Shown piece after piece: positions 1-5,192 of a stretch of DNA of 5,400 nucleotides. Position numbers and translations under genes: made by a program. Position 1 is the first letter of the stretch. The number at the start of each line of letters is the position of its first letter. The stretch covers positions 1 to 5,400 of the forward strand of contig CAMOUF010000181.1 of assembly GCA_946626395.1 (NCBI GenBank). Reading direction: 5' to 3'. Under the pieces are notes generated by a model. It saw only the letters and a program-made list of their open reading frames with translations, had not been told where the DNA came from and made no database searches. Source of the stretch: an uncultured Clostridia bacterium. GTDB taxonomy: Bacteria; Bacillota; Clostridia; Christensenellales; Aristaeellaceae.

Positions 1-522
1 CAGGCCCTTGTACTCATCCTTGAGCAGGTCGGCCCAATCCTGGGGAACTTCCAGCTTCATGCGTTCCAGTTCTTCGGTGTTCACCATGAAGCCCAGGATG
101 CCCTTGTAAATGCCGTACCAGGCGCCTTCGGCGTCCCGGTAAGCCGCGCCCAGCAGATGGGAAGCGTTCTTGGCTTCATAGGGCAAAAGCAGCCCTTCCT
201 TGGCGCAGATGTTGTAGGGGTCGGTGGTGCCGCCGAACCAAACGTCCGCGGAGGGATTGCCGTTTTCTTCTTCGATCTTGGCCTGCACTTCGCCGGTGGA
301 CAGGCGCTGATGGGTCACCTTGATGCCGTAGAGCTTTTCAAAGCCGTCGCAGGCAGCTTGGAGATATTCTTCTTCGCAGGAGCCGTAAACCACCAATTCG
401 CCTTCGGCCTGGGCAGCCTTCACCAGTTCGGGGTCAGCGCCCACCCGATCCTCCGCTGCGGTGAAGGACACGCAGGACAGCGCCATCATGGCAGCCAGCA
501 GGAAAGCCAAAAACTTCTTCAT
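1..522 (-). CDS. Extracellular ABC-importer binding protein, AfuA/FbpA-like (COG1840), 5' part only
   Basis: This gene runs leftward off the window edge; 174 codons are present and no stop is reached, against roughly 330-360 aa for whole family members. The start at 522 is preceded by AAGGAGG (538-532), 9 nt away. Residues 1-23 form a signal peptide (Lys2-Lys3, a hydrophobic core, then TAA before Glu24-Asp25). Cys17 sits in ALSC, which is not a standard lipobox. The mature N-terminal lobe shows family hallmarks: EGELVVYGS (40-48), ADVWFGGTTDPY (92-103), GLLLPYEAKNASHL (110-123), WYGIYKGILGFMVN (135-148) and PQDWADLL near the window edge. Family members bind Fe3+, 2-aminoethylphosphonate or other small ligands outside the membrane and deliver them to an ABC permease. 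The usual iron-ligand tyrosines lie in the missing C-terminal part, so the substrate is open. Its permease and ATPase genes may follow to the left. Family call is firm; substrate is unknown. Confidence 0.9.
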   Translation of the reverse strand, partial: MKKFLAFLLAAMMALSCVSFTAAEDRVGADPELVKAAQAEGELVVYGSCEEEYLQAACDGFEKLYGIKVTHQRLSTGEVQAKIEEENGNPSADVWFGGTTDPYNICAKEGLLLPYEAKNASHLLGAAYRDAEGAWYGIYKGILGFMVNTEELERMKLEVPQDWADLLKDEYKGL

Positions 523-575
523 AATTCCATGCCTCCTTGATGATATGAAAATGGACGAACCTCGTCTTCCCCTTC

Positions 576-605
576 ATTATAAGCTCCCCGCCCCGGCCTT
601 GTCAA
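576..605 (-). promoter_or_regulatory. Sigma-A promoter for the leftward binding-protein gene
   Basis: Read on the minus strand there is a perfect TTGACA (605-600), an 18-nt spacer (599-582) and a perfect TATAAT (581-576). Transcription would begin near 569, giving a leader of about 47 nt that carries the AAGGAGG site. Both hexamers match the consensus exactly, so a strong basal promoter is expected, probably with a repressor or other control to limit it. Confidence 0.85.
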
Positions 606-626
606 GGGCAGCGCTGAAATATTCCG

Positions 627-658
627 CTGATTTTTTGCCAAAATAAACAAAAAATCAG
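627..658. repeat. Perfect 11-bp inverted repeat between divergent promoters
   Basis: The arms CTGATTTTTTG (627-637) and CAAAAAATCAG (648-658) are exact reverse complements separated by 10 AT-rich nt. Arm centres are 21 bp apart, about two helical turns, as expected for a dimeric regulator binding one DNA face. The element lies just upstream of the leftward -35 (605-600) and 31 bp upstream of the rightward -35 (690). It cannot serve as a terminator for a gene in the window, since both neighbours transcribe away from it. An operator or activator site is inferred; intrinsic AT-rich structure is the alternative. Confidence 0.55.
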
Positions 659-689
659 GCCATCTAAGGGAAAATGCCCCAAATTGCGC

Positions 690-719
690 TTGACAAACAG
701 GGCGGATTCGCGGTATCCT
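690..719 (+). promoter_or_regulatory. Candidate sigma-A promoter for the rightward importer operon
   Basis: A perfect TTGACA (690-695) is followed by an 18-nt spacer and TATCCT (714-719, four of six matches, including the key first T, second A and last T). Transcription would start near 726, which leaves an unusually long leader of about 250 nt before the binding-protein start at 977. It is back-to-back with the leftward promoter, with 84 bp between the two -35 hexamers. Confidence 0.55.
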
Positions 720-755
720 ATACTTGAAGAAAAGAGGAAATAAAAAGGATTCGGA

Positions 756-854
756 ATGACTGCGTCAGCTTATCAAACCGTTCTAAGCGCTCAGCCTTTT
801 GGCCTGAATCATTTGATCATCAGACAAACTCAGGCTTGGAACTTGGAACGATGA
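756..854 (+). CDS. Possible 32-codon leader ORF (very tentative)
   Basis: ATG at 756 is preceded by AAAAGGA (743-749) with a 6-nt gap and lies about 30 nt after the predicted transcription start, so it would be the first start codon on the operon mRNA. The peptide begins MTASAYQTVLSAQPF and ends NLER before TGA at 852-854. It matches no family I know and has no run of regulatory codons typical of attenuation peptides. A chance frame is quite possible; it is listed because the promoter and ribosome-site spacing fit. Confidence 0.2.
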   Translation: MTASAYQTVLSAQPFGLNHLIIRQTQAWNLER

Positions 855-894
855 ACCCAGCGCAATCCAACTGATAAAGGACCCACGGCTGCAT
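820..894 (-). CDS. Possible 24-aa antisense small ORF with a strong ribosome site (very tentative)
   Basis: On the minus strand ATG at 894 follows a perfect AAGGAGG (910-904) with 9-nt spacing, and the frame stops at TGA 822-820. The product starts MQPWVLYQLDCAGFIVP and ends KPEFV; it is moderately hydrophobic and matches nothing I recognise. No convincing minus-strand promoter is visible just upstream, although the inverted repeat at 929-949 would lie there. The strong ribosome site may be coincidence. Confidence 0.15.
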   Translation of the reverse strand: MQPWVLYQLDCAGFIVPSSKPEFV

Positions 895-928
895 TGATCC
901 AATCCTCCTTTTATTCCCCATGTTCCCA

Positions 929-949
929 TTCACCGGGAGAACCGGTGAA
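929..949. repeat. 8-bp perfect inverted repeat, operator or mRNA hairpin, upstream of the binding-protein start
   Basis: The arms TTCACCGG (929-936) and CCGGTGAA (942-949) are exact reverse complements around a 5-nt GAGAA centre, ending 27 bp before the ATG at 977. On DNA this resembles a dimeric repressor operator; on RNA it would form a stable hairpin with a small loop. The left arm doubles as a weak -35 (TTCACC) placed 17 nt from a perfect TATAAT (952-957), but that promoter would start transcription at the ribosome site (963-968), so I treat it as doubtful. There is no T-run, so it is not an intrinsic terminator. Confidence 0.5.
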
Positions 950-976
950 AATATAATAATATGGAGGGAATCCAAC

Positions 977-2239
977 ATGAAGAAACTGCTCGCTTTGCTG
1001 ATGGCGCTGTGCCTGTGCCTGTCCTGCATGGCTTTCGCGGCGGCGGAAGACGGCGTGACCCTGGATGTGATCATCTGCGAATACGGCAACAACACCCGCA
1101 ACTGGTTCCTGGGCACCGGCATGAACGGCTCCAATTTCGTGGATCTGTTCCAGGCCGCCAATCCCGATATCAAGCTGAACCTGGAAGTGGTGTCCTGGAG
1201 CGACGTGCATAAGGAAGTGTCCACCCGCATTTCCAACGGCAACGCCCCCGACATCCTGAACATCGACACCTTCTCCGAATTCGTTGCGGACAACCTGCTG
1301 CTGCCGGTGAAGGACTACTGCCCCGATGATCTGTTTGAAGACTTCTTCCCCGCCTTCATTCAGGAATCCATCATCGACGGCACCGTGTGGGCCGTGCCCG
1401 ATCTGGCCTCCGCCCGCGCCCTGTACTACAACAAGGCCATCTTTGACGAAGTGGGTATCGAAGTGCCCGCCACCTGGGGCGAATTGAAGGACGCCTGCCA
1501 GGCCATCAAGGACTTTTATGCCGGCGATGTGTACGGCATCGGCCTGGATCTGACCGAGGATGAAGGCCAGGCCACCTTCGCTTACTTTGCCTGGGGCAAC
1601 AACGGCGGCTTCACCGACGAAAACGGCGCTTGGGCTCTGAACAGCGACAAGAACGTGGAAGCCATGGAATTCGTCATGGATCTGATCAACAGCGGCTACG
1701 CCAATCCCAGCCCCTCCACCCAGACCCGGTATGAGCTGCAGGATCTGTTCGGAGCCGGCAAGCTGGCCATGGTCATCGCCCCCAACCAGCTGCCCCAGTA
1801 TCTGGCTGAAAAAGGCTTCACTGTGGACTTTGTCACCGCCGACATTCCCCACAACGAAGGCGCTACCGGCTCCTCCGTGGGCGTGATGGACCGCGTGATG
1901 GCCTTCAAGGACGACGCCGCCCCCGACCAGGCCGCCCGCAACGACGCCATCGGCCGTTTCCTCAAGTTCTTCTATGATCCCCAGAACTATGTGGGCTGGG
2001 TCAGCATGGAAACCTTCCTGCCCGCCGTGAACTCCGCCGTGGGTGCTCTGGTGGAATCCGATCCCAGCTTCCAGGCCTGGCTGAACGTGCTGGCCAACTG
2101 CCGCTTCTATCCTGCCGCCAACGCCCAGTGGGCCGACGTGCGCAACGGCGTTGTGGTGGACGTGGAGCAGCGCGCCCTGACCGGCGAAGAAGTGCGTCCG
2201 CTGCTGGATACTCTGCAGACCAAGATCACCGGCAAATAA
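977..2239 (+). CDS. Extracellular solute-binding protein family 1, CUT1 sugar ABC importer
   Basis: A 420-aa secreted receptor that binds a carbohydrate-type ligand outside the membrane and presents it to the two permeases encoded next. The start at 977 is chosen because GGAGGG (963-968) lies 8 nt upstream and a proper signal peptide begins there; the in-frame ATG at 920 lacks this. Residues 1-23 are a signal peptide ending AAA before Glu24-Asp25, with Cys17 in a poor lipobox context (CLSC). Family 1 landmarks: a first-lobe segment with FVDLFQAANPDIKLNLE and NAPDILNID (89-97), the hinge-region GTVWAVPD (135-142), then LYYNKAIFDEVGIEVPATW (149-167), which is very typical of UgpB/MalE-like proteins. 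Length is normal. The ligand cannot be read from sequence; maltose-type, glycerol-phosphate-type or other oligosaccharides are all possible. It is followed by two hairpins that would allow higher expression than the permeases. Confidence 0.93.
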   Translation: MKKLLALLMALCLCLSCMAFAAAEDGVTLDVIICEYGNNTRNWFLGTGMNGSNFVDLFQAANPDIKLNLEVVSWSDVHKEVSTRISNGNAPDILNIDTFSEFVADNLLLPVKDYCPDDLFEDFFPAFIQESIIDGTVWAVPDLASARALYYNKAIFDEVGIEVPATWGELKDACQAIKDFYAGDVYGIGLDLTEDEGQATFAYFAWGNNGGFTDENGAWALNSDKNVEAMEFVMDLINSGYANPSPSTQTRYELQDLFGAGKLAMVIAPNQLPQYLAEKGFTVDFVTADIPHNEGATGSSVGVMDRVMAFKDDAAPDQAARNDAIGRFLKFFYDPQNYVGWVSMETFLPAVNSAVGALVESDPSFQAWLNVLANCRFYPAANAQWADVRNGVVVDVEQRALTGEEVRPLLDTLQTKITGK

Positions 2240-2250
2240 TCATTCTCCCT

Positions 2251-2279
2251 GCGGGAGCCCCTTCTTCCGGGGCTCCCGC
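2251..2279 (+). repeat. Strong 11-bp stem-loop just after the binding-protein stop
   Basis: Arms GCGGGAGCCCC (2251-2261) and GGGGCTCCCGC (2269-2279) pair perfectly around a 7-nt TTCTTCC loop, 11 nt after the TAA at 2237-2239. No T-run follows, so it is more likely an mRNA 3'-end stabiliser or exonuclease block than a terminator. In other CUT1 operons such structures raise binding-protein levels relative to permeases. Confidence 0.75.
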
Positions 2280-2286
2280 CTGCTAT

Positions 2287-2325
2287 GCCGCACGGAACAT
2301 CGCATTTCCCCGTGCGGCGTTTTCT
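2287..2325 (+). terminator. Attenuating intrinsic terminator between binding protein and permeases
   Basis: Arms GCCGCACGG (2287-2295) and CCGTGCGGC (2310-2318) pair perfectly around a 14-nt loop and are followed by GTTTTCT (2319-2325). The T-run is short and broken and the loop large, so partial read-through into the permeases is expected. That fits the lack of a convincing promoter before 2351. Together with the preceding stem it forms a tandem pair. Confidence 0.6.
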
Positions 2326-2350
2326 GTACAATGGAAGGAGGCCTGAACTC

Positions 2351-3241
2351 GTGAACCAGATCCTTGTGCGTCACAAATGGGAACCCTATCTTTGGCTGCT
2401 GCCCAGCGTTCTGCTGATGGGCGTCTTTGTGGTGTACCCGGTGTGCATCGTGTTCAAGCTGTCCTTCAGCGAAATTTCCCGCTCCGGCGTGGTGGGCTCC
2501 TTGAATGGCCTGGACAACTACATTACCGCCGTCACCGCGCCGGAATTTGGCTCCGTGATGCTCAACACCCTGATCTGGGTGGTTTCCGTGGTGGGCATTT
2601 CCACGCTGCTAGGCTTTGTGGCCGCCCTGCTTTTGAACGCTGAATTCTTCGGCAGGAAGGTGGCCCGGTCCATCATGGTGTTTCCCTGGGCCGCCACGCT
2701 GGTGGTGCAGGCGTCGGTGTGGAAATACATCATCAATTATGAATACGGCGCGCTGAACAACACCCTGCTGAACCTGGGGGTGATCAGCCAGTCCGTCAAC
2801 TGGCGCGCCACCTATGTGATCGACTTCATCTGGGAATGCGGCATCGGCATTTTCGTCACCATTCCCTTCGTCACCTTCTGTGTGCTGGCGGGGCTTCAGT
2901 CCATCGACGTAAGCTATTACGAAGCCGCCACTGTGGACGGGGCGGATTTCTGGAAAAAGCTGAAGCATCTGACGCTGCCCCTGGTGCGCCCCTCCCTGAC
3001 GGTGAGCACGGTGCTCAACATCATTTACGTGTTCAATTCCTTCCCCATTATTTACACCATCACCCGGGGCGCCCCCGCCCATAAGACCGATACCCTGGTT
3101 ACCTACCTGTACATGCTGGCCTTTTCCGAGCAGCGCAAGGGCCCGGCCACGGCCCTGTCCGTGGTGGGGTTCCTGATCTTGTGCGTGTGCGCCGGTATTT
3201 ATATGATGGTCACCATGCGGAAGGAGGGCGAGGAAGCGTGA
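2351..3241 (+). CDS. MalF/UgpA-like carbohydrate ABC permease
   Basis: A 296-aa integral membrane subunit forming half of the translocation channel. The GTG at 2351 is taken as start: AAGGAGG (2335-2341) lies 9 nt upstream, and the alternative in-frame ATG at 2285 falls inside the terminator hairpin with no ribosome site and adds 22 unfamiliar residues. I count about six membrane segments: about 13-35, 72-95, 107-124, 158-186, 214-236 and 265-290. The short loop LNGLDNY (51-57) is common in MalF-type permeases. The EAA loop that docks on the ATPase is complete: EAATVDG (191-197), nine residues, then LTLP (207-210). It lacks the large periplasmic insertion of enterobacterial MalF, as is usual in Firmicutes. 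Its stop overlaps the next gene's start by 4 nt (GTGA), so translation of the two permeases is probably coupled. Confidence 0.93.
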   Translation: MNQILVRHKWEPYLWLLPSVLLMGVFVVYPVCIVFKLSFSEISRSGVVGSLNGLDNYITAVTAPEFGSVMLNTLIWVVSVVGISTLLGFVAALLLNAEFFGRKVARSIMVFPWAATLVVQASVWKYIINYEYGALNNTLLNLGVISQSVNWRATYVIDFIWECGIGIFVTIPFVTFCVLAGLQSIDVSYYEAATVDGADFWKKLKHLTLPLVRPSLTVSTVLNIIYVFNSFPIIYTITRGAPAHKTDTLVTYLYMLAFSEQRKGPATALSVVGFLILCVCAGIYMMVTMRKEGEEA

Positions 3242-4821
3242 ACCCGATGCAAGCCAATCTCCGCGCCCTGGCCGCCGCGCTGCTGTGCGCGGTTCTGTCC
3301 GTGGTGATCGTTTCCCTGCCGGTGTATCATTTTGAAGCCAACGTGTATACAAAGCGCAGCGGCAATACCTTCGTGGGGGACGAGCGTTACCAGGCCGCCC
3401 GGCAGGAAGTGGACGCCCTGGCAGCGGATTACAGCGCCCGGGGCATCGAAACGGAAACCACCGAGGAAGTGATCGAGCGCACCAATTCCAAGGGGGAAAA
3501 AACCTCTCTGGTCGTGTTCCGGGTGAATAAAGAAATCCGCTGCTCCGGCTGGGATTTCCTGCGCACGGGCTTTCCCTCCGGCAAGGTGCTCATCGGGATG
3601 CTGGCCCTGGAGGCGGCGGCCCTGCTGCTGGCCGCGCTGGGGTGCCTGGGGTCTGGGAATACGCTGTGGCGGGACGTGAAGGGAGCGTCCCGGGCGCTGC
3701 GAAACGGGGCCATTGCCTTATCCGTCGCGGCCCTGGCAGCAGCGGTGGTATTCATCCTGTATACCAACGTGATCATCAACCGGCAAATCAGCCTGTATGC
3801 TACCGGCATCGCCCCCTCCCCCGGGGAAAAGGTGCTGTCCGCCGCGGACGCGCTGATCTATCAGGGCGCGGGCGGCCAGGATACGGCGCAGCTGCTCAAG
3901 AGCACCGTTTCCAGCGTGATTCCCCTGTGGTGGCTGCAAATCCCTGCGCTGCTGGGGCTGACGGTATGCCTGATCGCGGTGCGGGACGGGCATGTGGCCC
4001 ACGGACTGCAAAGAGGGCTCATGTATCTGGCCGTCATCGTCATGTGCGTTGTCATTCTCTATCCCTTTGTGATCATGTTTATCAGCGCCTTCCGCACCGA
4101 CGCGGACGCCACGGACGTGAACTTCCAATACATGGTACCCGTTACGTGGATGTGGGAAAACCTGAGCTATATCCTGGGCCGGGGCGTGCTCAAATATCTT
4201 TTGAATTCCCTGATCCTGTCTGCCGGGGCCACCTGCCTGGCGTTATTGTGCGGCATTCCCGCCGCCTACGCCATGGCCCGCATGCGCTTTAAGGGCCGGA
4301 AGCTGTTCATGGGCTTTGTGATCATGAGCCAGATGTTTTCCCCGGTGGTGCTGCTGGTGGGCATTTCCCGGCTGATGATCAATCTGCGCCTGAACGATAC
4401 CCTGCTGGGCCTGGTGTTTGTCAACGCCGCTTTTAACCAGGCCTTCGCCATCTGGCTTTTGCGGGGCACCTTCGTGTCCATTTCCCCGGAAATGGAGCAG
4501 GCTGCCTGCATCGACGGCTGCAATTCCGTCACCGCCCTGATCCGCGTGCTGCTGCCCATGGCCGCCCCCGGCATCGTGACCACCCTGATTTTCGTGTTCA
4601 TCAATTCCTGGAATGAGTACACCATCTCCACCGTGCTCATCAATTCCGATTCCAACCGCCCCATCACCGTGGGCCTGACCCAGTTTGCCGCTTTCTCCAT
4701 GATCCAGTGGAACTACCTGTTCGCCTCTTCCCTGCTGGCGACCATTCCGGTGGTGATCCTGTTCATGTTCATTGAAAAGCATCTGGTGTCCGGCCTGACC
4801 TCCGGCGGGGTGAAGGGATAA
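3238..4821 (+). CDS. MalG-like carbohydrate ABC permease with a long N-terminal membrane extension
   Basis: The partner permease, 527 aa, nearly twice the usual 270-300. GTG at 3238 is chosen because AAGGAGGG (3221-3228) lies 9 nt upstream and it overlaps the previous stop as GTGA; ATG at 3247 is the alternative, 18 nt from the ribosome site. From about residue 258 it reads as a normal MalG core: first helix ending LYPFVIMFISAFR (274-286), NSLILSAGAT segment, and the EAA loop as QAACIDG (421-427) + nine residues + VLLP (437-440), with Gln in place of the first Glu. Residues 1-257 are extra: a helix at about 10-30, a soluble charged region at about 31-115, helices at about 117-137 and 157-180, another soluble loop at about 181-225, and a helix at about 227-248. 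I recognise no named domain there. The frame is continuous with uniform composition, so a sequencing fusion is unlikely. Role of the extension is unknown; ligand gating or contact with the binding protein are guesses. Confidence 0.9.
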   Translation: MNPMQANLRALAAALLCAVLSVVIVSLPVYHFEANVYTKRSGNTFVGDERYQAARQEVDALAADYSARGIETETTEEVIERTNSKGEKTSLVVFRVNKEIRCSGWDFLRTGFPSGKVLIGMLALEAAALLLAALGCLGSGNTLWRDVKGASRALRNGAIALSVAALAAAVVFILYTNVIINRQISLYATGIAPSPGEKVLSAADALIYQGAGGQDTAQLLKSTVSSVIPLWWLQIPALLGLTVCLIAVRDGHVAHGLQRGLMYLAVIVMCVVILYPFVIMFISAFRTDADATDVNFQYMVPVTWMWENLSYILGRGVLKYLLNSLILSAGATCLALLCGIPAAYAMARMRFKGRKLFMGFVIMSQMFSPVVLLVGISRLMINLRLNDTLLGLVFVNAAFNQAFAIWLLRGTFVSISPEMEQAACIDGCNSVTALIRVLLPMAAPGIVTTLIFVFINSWNEYTISTVLINSDSNRPITVGLTQFAAFSMIQWNYLFASSLLATIPVVILFMFIEKHLVSGLTSGGVKG

Positions 4822-4852
4822 CCCAACACGGCCAGGTGGAAATCGTCATCAT

Positions 4853-4886
4853 GAGGCGTTCGGGACTGTTGCCGATCGCCTCTTTT
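4853..4886 (+). terminator. Intrinsic terminator after the permease operon
   Basis: Arms GAGGCG (4853-4858) and CGCCTC (4877-4882) pair. Inside them a T-A pair and CGG/CCG extend the stem past one T-T mismatch, leaving an 8-nt loop. TTTT (4883-4886) follows directly. It lies 31 nt after the TAA-containing 3' end of the second permease, the natural place for the operon's end. Strength is moderate. Confidence 0.6.
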
Positions 4887-5013
4887 AGAATATGATTCAA
4901 TATAAAAATTTGTGAGGAAATCCAATATATTCCTTCCGTTATTATTCCGAAGAGAGCCAAGAAGAAAGAATGCATTTACTGAATCCTTTATTGCTTCCTC
5001 GGAGGGGGGTGTA
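4887..5013. other. AT-rich intergenic stretch, no supported gene
   Basis: This stretch is visibly richer in A and T than the flanking genes, at least to about 4985. Frames across it on the minus strand (for example from ATG 4975) lack a ribosome site and run into the permease end, so I do not call them. A weak plus-strand promoter-like pair, TTGCCG (4869-4874) and TATGAT (4891-4896) with a 16-nt spacer, could start a short RNA ending at the strong terminator at 5014-5063, but this is speculative. Confidence 0.4.
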
Positions 5014-5063
5014 GGGGGACCCGCTCTTTGGCATCCAAAGAGCGGGTCCCCCCACAAGTTTTT
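5014..5063 (+). terminator. Very strong intrinsic terminator with an 18-bp perfect stem
   Basis: Left arm 5014-5031 (starts GGGGGACCCGC, ends TTTGG) and right arm 5035-5052 (starts CCAAAG, ends GTCCCCC) pair perfectly around a 3-nt CAT loop. The pairing can continue past one mismatch (A5013/C5053) through TGT/ACA-type outer pairs. A TTTTT run (5059-5063) follows after a 6-nt gap. There is no T-run on the minus-strand side, so it acts rightward, insulating typA from upstream transcription. The gap between stem and T-run is a little longer than ideal. Confidence 0.8.
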
Positions 5064-5116
5064 GCATTGAGCCTAAAAAAATTCTCCCTCCGGCTGTTTT
5101 TGCCGCCGCGAACCGG

Positions 5117-5146
5117 TTGACAAACAAAGGAAAACCGATGTACAAT
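5117..5146 (+). promoter_or_regulatory. Sigma-A promoter of typA
   Basis: Perfect TTGACA (5117-5122), 18-nt spacer, TACAAT (5141-5146, five of six). Transcription should start near 5153, giving a 40-nt leader. The -35 overlaps the palindrome AACCGGTT (5111-5118), which may be chance. Confidence 0.85.
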
Positions 5147-5151
5147 AAAGT

Positions 5152-5170
5152 GTTGGTTTTTTTCGCCAAC
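5152..5170 (+). repeat. Small hairpin at the 5' end of the typA mRNA
   Basis: GTTGG (5152-5156) can pair with CCAAC (5166-5170) around a T-rich 9-nt loop (seven T, then CG). It coincides with the predicted transcription start and sits just before GGAGGGA (5172-5178). A stabilising 5' stem is possible; the stem is only 5 bp. Confidence 0.35.
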
Positions 5171-5192
5171 TGGAGGGAGAAGAAAGATTTTT

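Larger units (their letters stand above)
725..976 (+). promoter_or_regulatory. Long leader / intergenic stretch before the sugar-binding protein gene
   Basis: About 250 nt without a recognisable protein family. It holds a small hairpin with arms TCAGCC (791-796) and GGCCTGA (801-807, one bulged C) around a TTTT loop; a tandem 7-bp repeat CTTGGAA (835-841, 842-848); a short palindrome TGAC-tgc-GTCA (757-767); AAGCGCT at 785-791, which matches only the core of a catabolite-response (cre) site; two small overlapping reading frames on opposite strands; and an operator-like inverted repeat at 929-949. I recognise no riboswitch class. Regulation through this leader is plausible but unproven. Confidence 0.4.

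Noticed and set aside
157..540. Plus-strand 127-codon frame at the left edge
   Set aside because: It is antisense to the leftward binding protein, whose signal peptide, ribosome site and family motifs are clear.
626..658. Reading the AT-rich inverted repeat as a bidirectional terminator
   Set aside because: Both flanking genes start near it and transcribe away, so nothing in the window would end there.
785..791. Possible CcpA catabolite-response (cre) site
   Set aside because: Only the core AAGCGCT agrees; the flanking consensus positions fail on both sides.
911..1852. 313-codon minus-strand open frame opposite the sugar-binding protein gene
   Set aside because: It is antisense to a clear family 1 binding protein; its Gly/Val/His/Gln-rich composition is typical of a frame complementary to GC-rich codons, and it matches no family.
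2304..2332. Possible promoter for the permease genes (TACAAT at 2327-2332)
   Set aside because: No acceptable -35 at the right distance, and transcription would start inside the ribosome site.
2285..2350. Upstream ATG start for the MalF-like permease
   Set aside because: The ATG is in the left base of the terminator hairpin and lacks a ribosome site; GTG at 2351 has AAGGAGG at the right distance.
4243..4782. Minus-strand open frames (179 and 144 codons) opposite the MalG core
   Set aside because: Shadows of the permease gene: low-complexity His/Gly/Gln-rich product, no ribosome site, no promoter.
4970..5014. Plus-strand 14-codon ORF before the strong terminator
   Set aside because: No good ribosome site, and it ends in the terminator stem.
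4713..5057. Minus-strand frames crossing the AT-rich intergenic stretch and the end of the second permease
   Set aside because: They run through both terminators and the permease 3' end, have no ribosome site, and show no family resemblance; a degraded gene cannot be excluded but is not supported.
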